DNA of 64,000 nucleotides from Sphingobium sp. BYY-5 (GTDB taxonomy: Bacteria > Pseudomonadota > Alphaproteobacteria > Sphingomonadales > Sphingomonadaceae). The translations under genes were made by a program, and so were the position numbers. This document shows positions 49,557-58,959 of the stretch, one piece after another (the stretch's first letter is position 1; the number at the start of each line of letters is the position of its first letter). The notes beneath the pieces were generated by a model, which did no database searches, was not told the DNA's origin, and saw only the letters and a list, made by a program, of their open reading frames with translations. The stretch spans positions 2,945,501-3,009,500 of the forward strand of contig NZ_JALEBH010000001.1 of the NCBI RefSeq assembly GCF_022758885.1, written 5' to 3'.

Positions 49557-50522
49557 ATGCCGATGCCCTCTCCCCTCTCCCCCGAATCCCGCCGCGAGAT
49601 GTCGCAGGAGGCGCGCGCCCATTTCCATCGCCACATCGATCGCGTCCGGCCCGGCTCGCATGTCTTCGAAGTCGCCAGGCGCGTCATCGTCGGCACCTAT
49701 AGCGATGGCTTCATCCATGCGGGCAATCTTGCCTATCTGTCGCTGATGACGCTCTTTCCCTTCTTCATCGTCGCGGCGGCGGTGGCGAGCATCTTTGGTC
49801 GCACCGAGGATGGGGTGCAGGCGGTCAATGCCTTCCTCACTACCGTGCCACCCGGCGTCGCCGATGTGGTGCGCCAGCCGATCAGCGATGTGCTGACCGC
49901 GCGGACTGGCCCGCTGCTGTGGCTGGGCGGTCTTGTCGGCCTGTGGACCGTGGGCAGCCTGATCGAGACGATTCGCGACATATTGCGCCGCGCCTATGGC
50001 ACGAAAAGCACCAAGCCCTTCTGGCGCTATCGTCTCGGCGCCATCGGCATCACGCTGGTCAGCGTGTTCGCGGTGATGTTCGCCTTCACGCTCCAGGTCG
50101 CGATCACCGGTGTCGACCAGTTCCTGCACCGGATATTGCCGTGGGCCGATAAAGCGATCGCTTTGGTCGCTTCGGCGAAGCTGGTGCCGATGGGCATCAC
50201 CGGCGTCGCGCTCTGGTCATTGTTCGTTGCCTTGACGCCCACCGTCTATAAGGATCGGCGCTTTCCCAAATGGCCCGGCGCGGTGGCGACCGCGCTCTGG
50301 TGGTACGGCGCGACCATGCTGCTGCCGCCCACCCTGTCGCTGCTGGGCGGTTATGGCCGCACCTATGGCAGCCTGGCAGGTGTCATGATTACCCTCATTT
50401 TTTTCTTTCTCGTCGGGCTTGGCGTGGTAATTGGCGCGGAATTGAATGCGGCGCTGGCGGAATTCCCGGAAGAGGAAGCAGATGCCGCCATGCAGGATAA
50501 AGGGAACGGAACGACATTATGA
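49557..50522 (+). CDS. YihY/BrkB-family inner-membrane protein
   Basis: A 321-residue protein with six membrane helices: NLAYLSLMTLFPFFIVAAAVAS, WLGGLVGLWTVGSLIETIRDILRRAYG, LGAIGITLVSVFAVMF, and YGATMLLPPTLSLLGGYGRTYGSLAGVMITLIFFFLVG. These fit the YihY/BrkB family, whose role is unclear. Its stop overlaps the fabI start by four bases, so the two are coupled. Confidence 0.9.
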   Translation: MPMPSPLSPESRREMSQEARAHFHRHIDRVRPGSHVFEVARRVIVGTYSDGFIHAGNLAYLSLMTLFPFFIVAAAVASIFGRTEDGVQAVNAFLTTVPPGVADVVRQPISDVLTARTGPLLWLGGLVGLWTVGSLIETIRDILRRAYGTKSTKPFWRYRLGAIGITLVSVFAVMFAFTLQVAITGVDQFLHRILPWADKAIALVASAKLVPMGITGVALWSLFVALTPTVYKDRRFPKWPGAVATALWWYGATMLLPPTLSLLGGYGRTYGSLAGVMITLIFFFLVGLGVVIGAELNAALAEFPEEEADAAMQDKGNGTTL

Positions 50523-51328
50523 CAGGCTTGATGGCAGGGAAGCGCGGGCTCATCATGGGGCTGGCGAACGACAAGTCGCTGGCTTGGGGCATTGCCAAGC
50601 AACTGTATGACCAAGGTGCGGAGCTGGCCTTTTCCTATCAGGGCGATGCGCTGGCCAAGCGCGTGCGGCCGCTGGCTGAGCAGGTCGGGTCGGATTTCCT
50701 GATCGACTGCGACGTCACCGACATGGACAAGCTGGACGCCGCCTTTGCGGAGATCGAGGCGCGCTGGGGCACGCTCGATTTCGTCGTCCATGCGATCGGC
50801 TTTTCCGACAAGAATGAGCTGCGCGGCCTCTATGTCGACACCAGCCTGGACAATTTCCTGCTGACCATGAATGTGTCGGCCTATAGCTTCGTGGCCGTTA
50901 CAAAGCGCGCCCGCGCCCTGATGCCCAATGGCGGCAGCATCCTGACGCTCAGCTATTATGGCGCGGAAAAGGTCATCCCCCATTATAACGTCATGGGTGT
51001 GGCCAAGGCGGCGCTGGAAACCAGCGTCAAGTATCTGGCGATGGACCTGGGTCCGGAAAATATCCGCGTCAATGCGATCTCCGCCGGACCGATCAAGACG
51101 CTGGCGGCCAGCGGCATCGGTGATTTCCGCTACATCCTCAAGTGGAACGAATTGAATTCGCCGCTGCGTCGCAATGTGACGATTGAGGATGTGGGTGGCG
51201 CGGGTCTCTATTTGCTGTCGGATCTGGCGTCGGGCGTCACCGGCGAGATTCACCATGTCGATGCGGGCTATAACGTCATCGGCATGAAGGCCGAGGACGC
51301 GCCCGATATCGCGCTCGACAAGGCGTAA
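50519..51328 (+). CDS. fabI: Enoyl-ACP reductase (NADH)
   Basis: A 269-residue short-chain-dehydrogenase-type reductase for the last step of fatty-acid elongation. [16 protein letters not shown] binds NADH, and catalytic Tyr and Lys lie six residues apart in [12 protein letters not shown], after [26 protein letters not shown] is the substrate-loop region. It starts within the stop of the YihY-like gene (ATGA). Confidence 0.95.
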   Translation: MTGLMAGKRGLIMGLANDKSLAWGIAKQLYDQGAELAFSYQGDALAKRVRPLAEQVGSDFLIDCDVTDMDKLDAAFAEIEARWGTLDFVVHAIGFSDKNELRGLYVDTSLDNFLLTMNVSAYSFVAVTKRARALMPNGGSILTLSYYGAEKVIPHYNVMGVAKAALETSVKYLAMDLGPENIRVNAISAGPIKTLAASGIGDFRYILKWNELNSPLRRNVTIEDVGGAGLYLLSDLASGVTGEIHHVDAGYNVIGMKAEDAPDIALDKA

Positions 51329-51357
51329 AGACTGAACGCGACCGGATCGGGAATATC

Positions 51358-52443
51358 ATGAGCTTCAACACATTCGGTCGCGTCTTTCGTTTCACCACCT
51401 GGGGTGAAAGCCACGGTCCCGCGATCGGCGCGGTGGTCGATGGTTGTCCTCCGGGCTTGCCGTTGTCGGAAAGCGACATCCAGCCATGGCTTGACCTGCG
51501 CAAGCCCGGCACGTCCAAATTCACCACCCAGCGCCGCGAGCCGGACGAAGTGCGCATCCTCTCCGGCGTGTTCGAGGGCAGGACCACCGGCACCCCGATC
51601 AGCCTGATGATCGAGAACACCGATCAGCGGTCCAAAGATTATTCCGAGGTCGCCAAAGCCTATCGCCCCGGCCATGCCGACTATGCCTATGACGCCAAAT
51701 ACGGCTTTCGCGACTATCGCGGCGGCGGGCGTTCCTCGGCGCGCGAAACCGCCAGCCGCGTGGCGGCCGGCGCGGTGGCGCGGCTGGTCATCCCGGAAGT
51801 CGACATCTTCGCCTATGTGAGCGAGATTGGTGGCGACGCCATCGACTATGCGAATTTCGATGCTTCGCAGATCGGCCGGAATCCGTTTTTCTGCCCTGAC
51901 CCGCAGGCGGCCCAGCGCTGGGAGGCGCTGGTCGATAGCGCGCGCAAGGACGGCTCCTCGCTCGGAGCCATCGTCGAATGCGTCGCGTCGGGCGTGCCCG
52001 CGGGCTGGGGCGCGCCGCTCTATGCCAAGCTGGACAGCGAACTGGCCGCCGCGATGATGAGCATCAATGCGGTCAAGGGCGTGGAGATTGGCGACGGCTT
52101 CGCTGCGGCCCGCCTACGCGGCGAGCAGAATGCCGACCCGATGCGGCCGGGCAATGACGGTCCCGTCTTCCTCGCCAATCATGCCGGCGGGATAGCCGGG
52201 GGCATCTCCACCGGTCAGCCGGTGAAGGTCCGCATCGCCTTCAAGCCGACCAGCTCGATCCTGATCCCGGTCGAGACGGTGACGCGCGATGGCGAAGCGT
52301 CGGACATCATCACCAAGGGCCGCCATGACCCGTGCGTCGGCATTCGTGGCATCCCGGTGGTCGAAGCGATGATGGCGCTGGTGCTGGCCGACCAGAAGCT
52401 GCTCGATCGCGCGCAATGCGGCGAACGCCCTGATCGGGACTGA
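51358..52443 (+). CDS. aroC: Chorismate synthase
   Basis: A 361-residue enzyme of the shikimate pathway, reduced-FMN dependent. Conserved: [69 protein letters not shown] and [16 protein letters not shown]. Full length; it begins 29 bp after fabI. Confidence 0.97.
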   Translation: MSFNTFGRVFRFTTWGESHGPAIGAVVDGCPPGLPLSESDIQPWLDLRKPGTSKFTTQRREPDEVRILSGVFEGRTTGTPISLMIENTDQRSKDYSEVAKAYRPGHADYAYDAKYGFRDYRGGGRSSARETASRVAAGAVARLVIPEVDIFAYVSEIGGDAIDYANFDASQIGRNPFFCPDPQAAQRWEALVDSARKDGSSLGAIVECVASGVPAGWGAPLYAKLDSELAAAMMSINAVKGVEIGDGFAAARLRGEQNADPMRPGNDGPVFLANHAGGIAGGISTGQPVKVRIAFKPTSSILIPVETVTRDGEASDIITKGRHDPCVGIRGIPVVEAMMALVLADQKLLDRAQCGERPDRD

Positions 52444-52638
52444 TGGAAGTCATGGATCGGCGCGCCGGACCGCCCTGATCCCGCGCTCAACGCGCAAATG
52501 GCGCGAGACGACTCGGCCCGATTAGGTTAGGATGACGGCCATCGCCCGCGGGAGGGCGAGCGGCAGAGCGTAAGCTGGGGAGCGTCACCACGCACAGCGC
52601 GGATTGACGGTCAAAATGTCCCCTTAAAGCCGCAACAC
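52444..52638 (+). other. Non-coding region with possible structured RNA after aroC
   Basis: No gene is supported between aroC and the PhzF-like gene. Several short stems are visible, such as TCGCCC/GGGCGA near 52551 and a GGGGA/TCCCC closure before the terminator. A small RNA or long leader ending at the terminator is possible; no known RNA family is recognised. Confidence 0.35.
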
Positions 52639-52673
52639 GGGCCAGCCATGTCCCCATGGCTGGCCCTTTTTGT
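52639..52673 (+). terminator. Rho-independent terminator
   Basis: GGGCCAGCCA and TGGCTGGCCC form a perfect 10-bp stem around an 8-base loop, followed by a T-run (TTTTTGTTT). It ends either the aroC transcript or a separate small RNA. Confidence 0.9.
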
Positions 52674-52794
52674 TTCGTCCTGGTCAGAGCATAGGGTTAT
52701 CCGGCTGAGCTGGTACGGCCAATCCGGCGCGGGCGGCCCTGTTCGCGTCGTCGCACGCCGGGCATCAGGGAAGGGACATGACAAGGACAGCTCC

Positions 52795-53580
52795 ATGACA
52801 AGCCTGAACTTCACGCAGGTCGACGCCTTCGCCGATGCGCCCTTCAGCGGCAATCCCGCCGCCGTGATACCGCTCGATGCCTGGCTCGACGACGCCACGC
52901 TCCAGGCGATCGCGGAAGAGAATAATCTCTCCGAAACCGCCTTCACTGTGCCGACCCCTGACGATCCGGATGCCGACTATGAACTGCGCTGGTTCACCCC
53001 GACGATCGAAGTGAAGCTGTGCGGCCATGCCACGCTGGCGAGCGGTCATGTGCTGATACAGGGCGCGTCCGTTCGTTTCCGTACCCGCCATGCTGGCATT
53101 CTGACCGTCACCCGCGATGGGGAGGGCTATGCCCTCTCGCTCCCGGCCTGGACGATGGCGCCCGCGCCTTTACCGGTACTGGCGGCGGGGCTGGGCGGGC
53201 AGCCGGTCGAATCGCACTGGCGCGACGGGGGCTATAGCCTCTTCCTCTTTCCCGACGCCGCCAGCGTGCGCGCGCTGACCCCCGATTTCGCGGCCTTGAA
53301 GCCGTTGGGTGACATGATGCTGATCGCCACCGCGCCGGGCGAGGATAGCGATATTGTCAGCCGCGTGTTCGTGCCGGGCGGCGGGGTGGATGAAGATCCC
53401 GTCACCGGCTCCGCCCATTGCCTGCTTACCCCCTTCTGGGCGGAGCGGCTGGGAAAGACGCAGATCAGCGCCTATCAGGCTTCGACGCGCGGCGGCCGGC
53501 TGGGCTGCACCCTGGCGGGGGATCGGGTCATCCTGACCGGCGGCTGCCGCACGGTGATAGAGGGGCGCTTCTTCCCTTAA
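52795..53580 (+). CDS. PhzF-family isomerase/epimerase-like protein
   Basis: A 261-residue protein begun at 52795. Signature segments: FTQVDAFADAPFSGNPAAVIPLD, ENNLSETAF with the catalytic Glu, RWFTPTIEVKLCGHATLASGHVL and DEDPVTGSAHCLLTPFW. PhzF-like proteins isomerise small acids; the physiological substrate here is unknown. The longer reading would include the terminator and is not used. Confidence 0.92.
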   Translation: MTSLNFTQVDAFADAPFSGNPAAVIPLDAWLDDATLQAIAEENNLSETAFTVPTPDDPDADYELRWFTPTIEVKLCGHATLASGHVLIQGASVRFRTRHAGILTVTRDGEGYALSLPAWTMAPAPLPVLAAGLGGQPVESHWRDGGYSLFLFPDAASVRALTPDFAALKPLGDMMLIATAPGEDSDIVSRVFVPGGGVDEDPVTGSAHCLLTPFWAERLGKTQISAYQASTRGGRLGCTLAGDRVILTGGCRTVIEGRFFP

Positions 53581-53584
53581 CGCC

Positions 53585-54712
53585 TCAACCCGGAAACAGT
53601 CCGACCAGCCTGGCCAGCGCCCCGCGTACCGCGCGGCGCTGTTCCTTCTTCGGAGACATGCCGATCCGCACCACCGTCAGCCGCTGCGATGGGGATATGA
53701 GGATATATTGCCCGTTATGCCCGACGCAGCCGAACAGGCTCTCAGGTGCCTGCCCCGGCATCAGCGCGCTTTCGCTGCTTTCCCGGTTCAGCCAGATATG
53801 CAGCCCATAGGCCGGATTGCGCCGGGACGGGGTGGTCATCAGGTCGATCCATTTTTCCGGCAGGATCTGGTGGCCGGTGGGTGATCGGCCGCGGCGGCGC
53901 AGCAGGTCGCCGAAGCGGCCATAGTCGCGCGCGGTCATGTGCAGGATGCTGCCGCCGATCATCGTGCCGTTGGCGTCATATTCCGGCGTCAGGCTTGGCA
54001 GGTTGCCGGGCGCCTTCAGCCGCCCGTCGATGAACATCTGCATCGCGCGCCGCCGCGTGTCGGGATCGCGGCTGTTGGTCAACATCCGCGTCATCAGGTC
54101 GGCCAGGATCAGGGTGGAACCGGTCGAGTAGGCGAACTGCTCACCCGGCGCATGGGCCAGCGGTTTGGATTCGGCATAGGCCGCCATGTCCCGCGCGCCG
54201 TCGGTGAACAGCATCCGTACCGTGTCGCCCTGTGGCTGGGGATCGCCATCCTCGACATGGTCGAGGCCCGAACTCATCGTCAGCAACTGGCGCAGCGTGA
54301 TCTTGCCGCGCGGGTCGCCCGGCTGGCTCCAGGCGGCGACCGGCACGGGGGCGTCGAGCGCCAGCCGCCCGTCGGCGACCATCAACCCGACCAGCACCGC
54401 CGTCACGCTCTTGGCCATCGACCAGGACAGCAGTTTCGTGTCCGGGCCGAAGCCGGGCGCGTACCGTTCCGCGATCACTTTCCCGTCGCGCATCACGAGC
54501 AGCGCACGGGTCTGGCCCATCTGATCCGCGTCGAACAGCGGGTCGATCGCGCCGCGCAGCGCGCTTTCCCCGACCACCGCATCGGACGCGACGCTATAGA
54601 CCGGGTCTGGTCCCTGGTGCGCCGCGCGCACGGCCAGCGTCCCCGCGACCACGAACCCGACGATGGCCGCGCCCAGGCCAAGGCGCTTTACGATTCGGTT
54701 GTCGATCTGCAT
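53585..54712 (-). CDS. Beta-lactamase-fold serine hydrolase
   Basis: A 375-residue protein begun at 54712. An N-terminal hydrophobic segment (LGAAIVGFVVAGTLAV) anchors or exports it. The penicillin-binding fold is plain: SMAK (SxxK) in LLSWSMAKSVTAVLVG, YST in EQFAYSTGSTLI (YxN variant) and the HNG box near the end (CVGHNGQYI). It is probably an esterase or peptidase of family S12, not a true beta-lactamase. Divergent from the next gene by 36 bp. Confidence 0.88.
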   Translation of the reverse strand: MQIDNRIVKRLGLGAAIVGFVVAGTLAVRAAHQGPDPVYSVASDAVVGESALRGAIDPLFDADQMGQTRALLVMRDGKVIAERYAPGFGPDTKLLSWSMAKSVTAVLVGLMVADGRLALDAPVPVAAWSQPGDPRGKITLRQLLTMSSGLDHVEDGDPQPQGDTVRMLFTDGARDMAAYAESKPLAHAPGEQFAYSTGSTLILADLMTRMLTNSRDPDTRRRAMQMFIDGRLKAPGNLPSLTPEYDANGTMIGGSILHMTARDYGRFGDLLRRRGRSPTGHQILPEKWIDLMTTPSRRNPAYGLHIWLNRESSESALMPGQAPESLFGCVGHNGQYILISPSQRLTVVRIGMSPKKEQRRAVRGALARLVGLFPG

Positions 54713-54748
54713 AAGCCGGCCCCTAACATAGTGGGACGAAAAAGAGCC

Positions 54749-55069
54749 ATGGCGGTTCGGCGAAAATGGTGGGTTGGGGCAGGGCTGATCCTGCTGGCCC
54801 TGCTTGGGGTTCTGGCCTGGCATTGGACGGCGCTCCATGCGCAGGCGCAACTTGGCGTTGCCTATGGCGCACGCATCGGTTGTTCCTGCCGCTATGTCGA
54901 AGGGCGCGCCATGGGTAGCTGCCGGGACGATAAGGAACCCGGCATGGCGCTGGTGCGCCTGACCGACCTGCCGGAGGAACACGCCGTTCAGGCCAGTGTT
55001 CCCCTGATCGCCAGCCGCACCGCGCGCTTCAAGCCCGGCTGGGGCTGCCTGATCGACCCGGTGCAATAA
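54749..55069 (+). CDS. Small membrane-anchored cysteine-containing protein
   Basis: A 106-residue protein with one N-terminal membrane helix (WWVGAGLILLALLGVLAW) and an external part with Cys in GCSCRYVEGRAMGSC and GWGCLID, which suggests two disulfides. No family is assigned. The start lies 36 bp from the divergent serine hydrolase, a pairing that hints at a common job at the envelope. Confidence 0.65.
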   Translation: MAVRRKWWVGAGLILLALLGVLAWHWTALHAQAQLGVAYGARIGCSCRYVEGRAMGSCRDDKEPGMALVRLTDLPEEHAVQASVPLIASRTARFKPGWGCLIDPVQ

Positions 55070-55124
55070 AAGGGGGACGATTACGACGCTGGCCCCATCG
55101 CATCCCAGCCGCTAAGGCCTCCCC

Positions 55125-56897
55125 ATGGCGCGCGACATCCCCATGCTTCTCCACGACATATTCGGCTTCACCAGCTTTCGCGGGGTGCAGGATCAGGTGG
55201 TGGGGCGCGTCATGGCGGGCCAGCCCACGCTGGCCATCATGCCCACCGGCGCGGGCAAATCGCTCTGCTACCAGCTTCCCGCCGTGGCGCTCGACGGCTG
55301 CTGCGTCGTCGTCTCGCCGCTGATCGCGCTGATGCATGACCAGTTGCGCGCGGCGCAGGCGGTGGGCATCCGCGCTGCCAGCCTGACCAGCGTCGATGCC
55401 GACTGGCGCGAGACGCAGGATCGCTTGCGGGGCGGCGACCTCGATCTTCTCTATGTCGCGCCCGAACGCGCCAGCGGCGAGGGGTTCCGCGCCTTGCTGC
55501 GCAGCGCGAAGATCATCCTCTTCGCCATCGACGAAGCGCATTGCGTGTCCGAATGGGGGCATGATTTCCGTCCCGACTATCGGTTGCTGCGCCCGCTGCT
55601 GGACGAGTTTCCCGATGTCCCGCGACTGGCGCTGACCGCGACCGCCGACGCGCATACGCGCAAGGATATCCTCGTCCAGCTCGGCATTCCAGAGGATGGG
55701 CTTATCATATCGGGCTTCGACCGGCCCAATATCCGCTATGCCGTCCACCCGCGCGATGGCCTTAGCCGCCAGTTGGCCGACCTGCTGGCGACCGAAAAAG
55801 GCCCTGGCGTCGTCTATGCGCCGACCCGCGTCGCGACCGAGAAGCTGGCGGAGACGCTGGGCCGTTCGGGCCGGCCGGTGCGCGCCTATCATGCCGGGAT
55901 GGAGCCGGCCCAGCGCGCCGCCAACCAGGCCGCCTTCATCGCCAGCGAGGATATGGTGATGGTCGCCACGGTCGCGTTCGGCATGGGGATCGACAAACCC
56001 GACGTGCGCTTCGTCGCCCATGCCGGCCTGCCCAAGTCGATCGAGGGCTATTATCAGGAATCGGGCCGTGCGGGCCGTGACGGCGAACCGGCGGTGGCGC
56101 ATCTTTTCTGGGGCGCGGAGGATTTTGCCCGCGCCCGGATGCGGATCGCCGAACTCGATACGAGCCGCCAGCAGGGTGAGCGCACGCGCATCGCGGCGCT
56201 GGGCGCACTGGTCGAAACCGCGACCTGCCGCCGTGCGATCCTGCTGCGTCATTTTGGCGAAAGCCCACCGCTGACCTGCGGCAATTGCGACAATTGCCTG
56301 ACGCCACCCGCCAGCGTCGATGCGACCGAGACCGCGCGCAAATATCTTTCCGCCGTCTATCGCACCGGGCAGAGTTTCGGCGCGGGGCATATCGAGCAGG
56401 TGCTGACCGGCGCGGTGAGTGACAAGATACGCGAGCGCGGCCATGACAAGATTTCCGTCTACGGCATCGTCAACGGGGAGGAGACGGCATTGCTGCGTCC
56501 CGTTTCGCGCGCGCTGCTGGTGCGCGACGCGCTGGAGACGACCGAGCATGGCGGGCTGATGTTCGGCCCCAATGCCCGGCCGATCCTGCGCGGCGAAGAG
56601 GAAGTGCGCATCCTGGTGCCGCCCAGGCGCGAGCGGCGCAAGCGCAACGCCCGCAACGGCGCAGACGCCAATCCGGTCGGCGATCCGCTATTCGACGCGC
56701 TGCGCGCCTGCCGCCGCGAACTGGCGCAGGAGGCGGGGGTGCCGCCCTATGTCATCTTCCATGATTCGACCTTGCGCGAAATGGCGGAGCAACGGCCGTC
56801 CAGCATTCGCGACATGAGCCATATCAGCGGCATCGGCCAGAAGAAGCTGGACGCCTTTGGCGACGCCTTCCTCGCGGCGATCCGGCCGTTCTTATGA
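55125..56897 (+). CDS. recQ: ATP-dependent DNA helicase RecQ
   Basis: A 590-residue superfamily-2 helicase. Walker A MPTGAGKSLCYQ, motif II DEAHC, motif III LALTATAD, motif V VATVAFGMGIDKPDVRFVAH and motif VI QESGRAGRDG are all present. The RecQ zinc-binding segment has CGNCDNC, followed by the winged helix and a short HRDC-like end (DMSHISGIGQKKLDAFG). It is complete. Confidence 0.96.
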   Translation: MARDIPMLLHDIFGFTSFRGVQDQVVGRVMAGQPTLAIMPTGAGKSLCYQLPAVALDGCCVVVSPLIALMHDQLRAAQAVGIRAASLTSVDADWRETQDRLRGGDLDLLYVAPERASGEGFRALLRSAKIILFAIDEAHCVSEWGHDFRPDYRLLRPLLDEFPDVPRLALTATADAHTRKDILVQLGIPEDGLIISGFDRPNIRYAVHPRDGLSRQLADLLATEKGPGVVYAPTRVATEKLAETLGRSGRPVRAYHAGMEPAQRAANQAAFIASEDMVMVATVAFGMGIDKPDVRFVAHAGLPKSIEGYYQESGRAGRDGEPAVAHLFWGAEDFARARMRIAELDTSRQQGERTRIAALGALVETATCRRAILLRHFGESPPLTCGNCDNCLTPPASVDATETARKYLSAVYRTGQSFGAGHIEQVLTGAVSDKIRERGHDKISVYGIVNGEETALLRPVSRALLVRDALETTEHGGLMFGPNARPILRGEEEVRILVPPRRERRKRNARNGADANPVGDPLFDALRACRRELAQEAGVPPYVIFHDSTLREMAEQRPSSIRDMSHISGIGQKKLDAFGDAFLAAIRPFL

Positions 56898-56905
56898 TTT
56901 CCGTC

Positions 56906-56982
56906 CGTGCTCCTGCGAAGGCAGGAGCCCAGGATTGAGCGCGTGACGGTTCGCTCTGGGCTCCTGCTTTCGCAGGAGCACG
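56906..56982. repeat. Extragenic palindromic repeat after recQ
   Basis: CGTGCTCCTGCGAAGGCAGG at the left and its near complement at the right form two mirrored hairpins (GCTCCTGCGAAGGCAGGAGC-type). A fourth family of intergenic repeat in this window. Confidence 0.85.
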
Positions 56983-57041
56983 GCGCTGTGACTTGAATCC
57001 TGATCCGCTGTGGCGCATGGCTCGCGGCAAAGGAGAAGCCC

Positions 57042-57470
57042 ATGTTCCGCAAGCTCACCGACCGCATTTTCGTGTCGCCGCAGATCAGCATCGATCAGGT
57101 CGCTGAAGCCAAGGCGCAGGGCGTGACCGTCATCATCAACAATCGCCCGGACGACGAGGAACCTGGGCAGGTCAATGGCGCGGAGATCGAGGCGGCGGCG
57201 CAGGCAGCGGGCATCGCTTATGTCGCGGTGCCAGTCGCTCATGGTGGCTTTTCCCCCTGGCAGCTCGACGGTATGGCCGATGCGCTGGCGCAGGCGGGCG
57301 AAGGCAAGGTGCTGGCCTATTGTCGTTCGGGTACGCGCAGCACATTGCTCTGGTCGCTGACCCGCGCCCGCGCGGGTGACAATGCCGATGTGCTGGCGGC
57401 CCAGGCGGCGGCGGCGGGTTACGATATCAGCCCCGTGCGCCAGATCATGGACGCGCTGGCCGGGCAATAG
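57042..57470 (+). CDS. DUF442/TIGR01244-type phosphatase-like protein
   Basis: A 142-residue protein of the family often called sulfur-transferase/beta-lactamase-hydrolase-like. INNRPDDEEPGQ and the P-loop CRSGTRS (cysteine-based phosphatase type) are present. AAAGGAG precedes the ATG. The function is unproven; related domains take part in sulfide oxidation. Confidence 0.88.
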   Translation: MFRKLTDRIFVSPQISIDQVAEAKAQGVTVIINNRPDDEEPGQVNGAEIEAAAQAAGIAYVAVPVAHGGFSPWQLDGMADALAQAGEGKVLAYCRSGTRSTLLWSLTRARAGDNADVLAAQAAAAGYDISPVRQIMDALAGQ

Positions 57471-57604
57471 GAAAAGCGCCGCTTAGCTTCACATATTTCC
57501 CGTAAATTTCGACATTATCGAACAAAAGTTGGAAATCTTGTTTCGTGGAGGCTGGTCTTTCGCCATGCTAACAGGGAGAGGTGGAATAGGACAGCGTCGC
57601 CGCT

Positions 57605-58627
57605 CTAGCCGCATTCCACCGTGACATGCTCCATCTTCGGCAGGGCGCGCACGCGCTTGCGCACCGCTGCGCCGTCCGTGCCGGGCGCCAGGCTGATGAT
57701 CGCGGCATGGGCGTGGGGGCCGATGCGCCAGACATGGAGATCGCGGATGGTGGCGCCTTCCGCCTCCGCCTCGCGCCGTACCGTCGCCATCAGCGCCGGT
57801 TCGGCGGTGTCAAGCAGGATGGCGGCGGTGTCCTTCATCAGGCTCCAGGACCAGCGCGCGATCACCACCGCGCCCAGCAGGCCCACCGCCGGGTCGAGCC
57901 ACCACCAGTCGAGATAGCGTCCGGCAAGCAGCGCCGCGATCGCCAGCACCGATGTCAGTGCGTCGGTCAGCACATGGACATAGGCGGCGCGCAGATTATT
58001 GTCGGTGTGGCCCGGCTTCTGATCGTGGGCGTGCCCGTCGCCATGCGCATGGTCATGCCCGTCGTCGTGGCTATGGTCATGCCCCAGCAGCAGGGCGCTG
58101 ATGATGTTGATGATGAGGCCGATCACCGCCACCAGCGTCGCCTCGCCAAAGGCGACATGGATGGGCTGGAAGAAGCGCAGTGCCGATTCGACCGCGATGA
58201 ACAGGGCGGTGAGGCCCAGCAGCAGGGCGGAGGCGAAGCCGGCGAGGTCGCCGACCTTGCCGGTGCCGAAGGTGTAGCGGGGATTGCGGGCGTGGCGCTT
58301 GGCATAGCCATAGGCCGCCGCCGCAACTGCCAGCGCGCCGGCATGGGTCGCCATGTGGAAACCGTCGGCCAGCAGCGCCATCGACCCGGTGATCCAGCCG
58401 AAGACGATCTCCACCACCATCGTGGCCGCCGTCAGCCAGACCACCCAGAGGGTGCGTCGGGCATTCTGGTCATGGCCGGCGGTCAGGTAGATATGGTCGA
58501 AATAATGACTGTCCTCCCCGTCGCCCGGAATCGGGGCGGGGGCAGGATCATGGCGATGATCGCCATGGGCATGATCGTGCCCGTGCCCGTGCTGGTGTCC
58601 GTGGCTGTGATCGTCGTGCATCGTCAT
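57605..58627 (-). CDS. dmeF: Cation diffusion facilitator (Co/Ni efflux, DmeF type)
   Basis: A 340-residue transporter. The N-terminus is His-rich (HSHGHQHGHGHDHAHGDH). The membrane part has the CDF metal sites: ALLADGFHMATHAGAL in helix II and YVHVLTDALTSVLAI in helix V, with a second His-rich loop (HDHSHDDGHDHAHGDGH) between helices IV and V. The C-terminal cytoplasmic domain closes with HVTVECG. It overlaps the dmeR stop by four bases (ATGA), so both are one operon. Confidence 0.93.
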   Translation of the reverse strand: MTMHDDHSHGHQHGHGHDHAHGDHRHDPAPAPIPGDGEDSHYFDHIYLTAGHDQNARRTLWVVWLTAATMVVEIVFGWITGSMALLADGFHMATHAGALAVAAAAYGYAKRHARNPRYTFGTGKVGDLAGFASALLLGLTALFIAVESALRFFQPIHVAFGEATLVAVIGLIINIISALLLGHDHSHDDGHDHAHGDGHAHDQKPGHTDNNLRAAYVHVLTDALTSVLAIAALLAGRYLDWWWLDPAVGLLGAVVIARWSWSLMKDTAAILLDTAEPALMATVRREAEAEGATIRDLHVWRIGPHAHAAIISLAPGTDGAAVRKRVRALPKMEHVTVECG

Positions 58628-58896
58628 TTCCCGTAACGGCGGATCAGCGCCAGCATTTCTTCGGTCGCCGCGGTGCGCGCCGCGTCGGAGAGGCCCGGCC
58701 GGGCGACATGTTCGCGCATATGCTGCTCGATCAACTCCTCCATCAGGCTGCCGACCGCGCCGCGCACGGAGGCAACAAGCTGGAGCGTTTCCGAACAGCC
58801 CGCATCGCCGGTCAATTGCCGCTCCACGGCGGCGACCTGGCCCGCGATCCGGCGCACCCGCGCCAATAATTTATCCCGATCCGCGATGATATGCAT
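58624..58896 (-). CDS. dmeR: CsoR/RcnR-family metal-responsive repressor
   Basis: A 90-residue all-helical repressor. His2, Cys34, His59 and His63 match the Ni/Co-binding residues of RcnR-type proteins. The conserved RRIAGQV...E and SVRGAVGSLMEELIEQHMREHV helices are present. It should repress itself and dmeF until Ni or Co binds. The operator-like sequence is three bases before the start codon. Confidence 0.92.
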   Translation of the reverse strand: MHIIADRDKLLARVRRIAGQVAAVERQLTGDAGCSETLQLVASVRGAVGSLMEELIEQHMREHVARPGLSDAARTAATEEMLALIRRYGK

Positions 58897-58899
58897 AGG

Positions 58900-58911
58900 A
58901 TACCCCCCTAT
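58900..58911. promoter_or_regulatory. RcnR/DmeR-type operator overlapping the dmeR ribosome-binding site
   Basis: ATACCCCCCTAT (ATA-C6-TAT) matches the G/C-tract with AT-flanks used by RcnR-like repressors. On the minus strand the G6 tract is also the best ribosome-binding site of dmeR, so binding would block both initiation steps. It lies between dmeR and crtY. Confidence 0.65.
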
Positions 58912-58959
58912 ACTATATTGAGCGCGACGCCTAGCCCGAATTTGGCCTAAAGGACAGGT

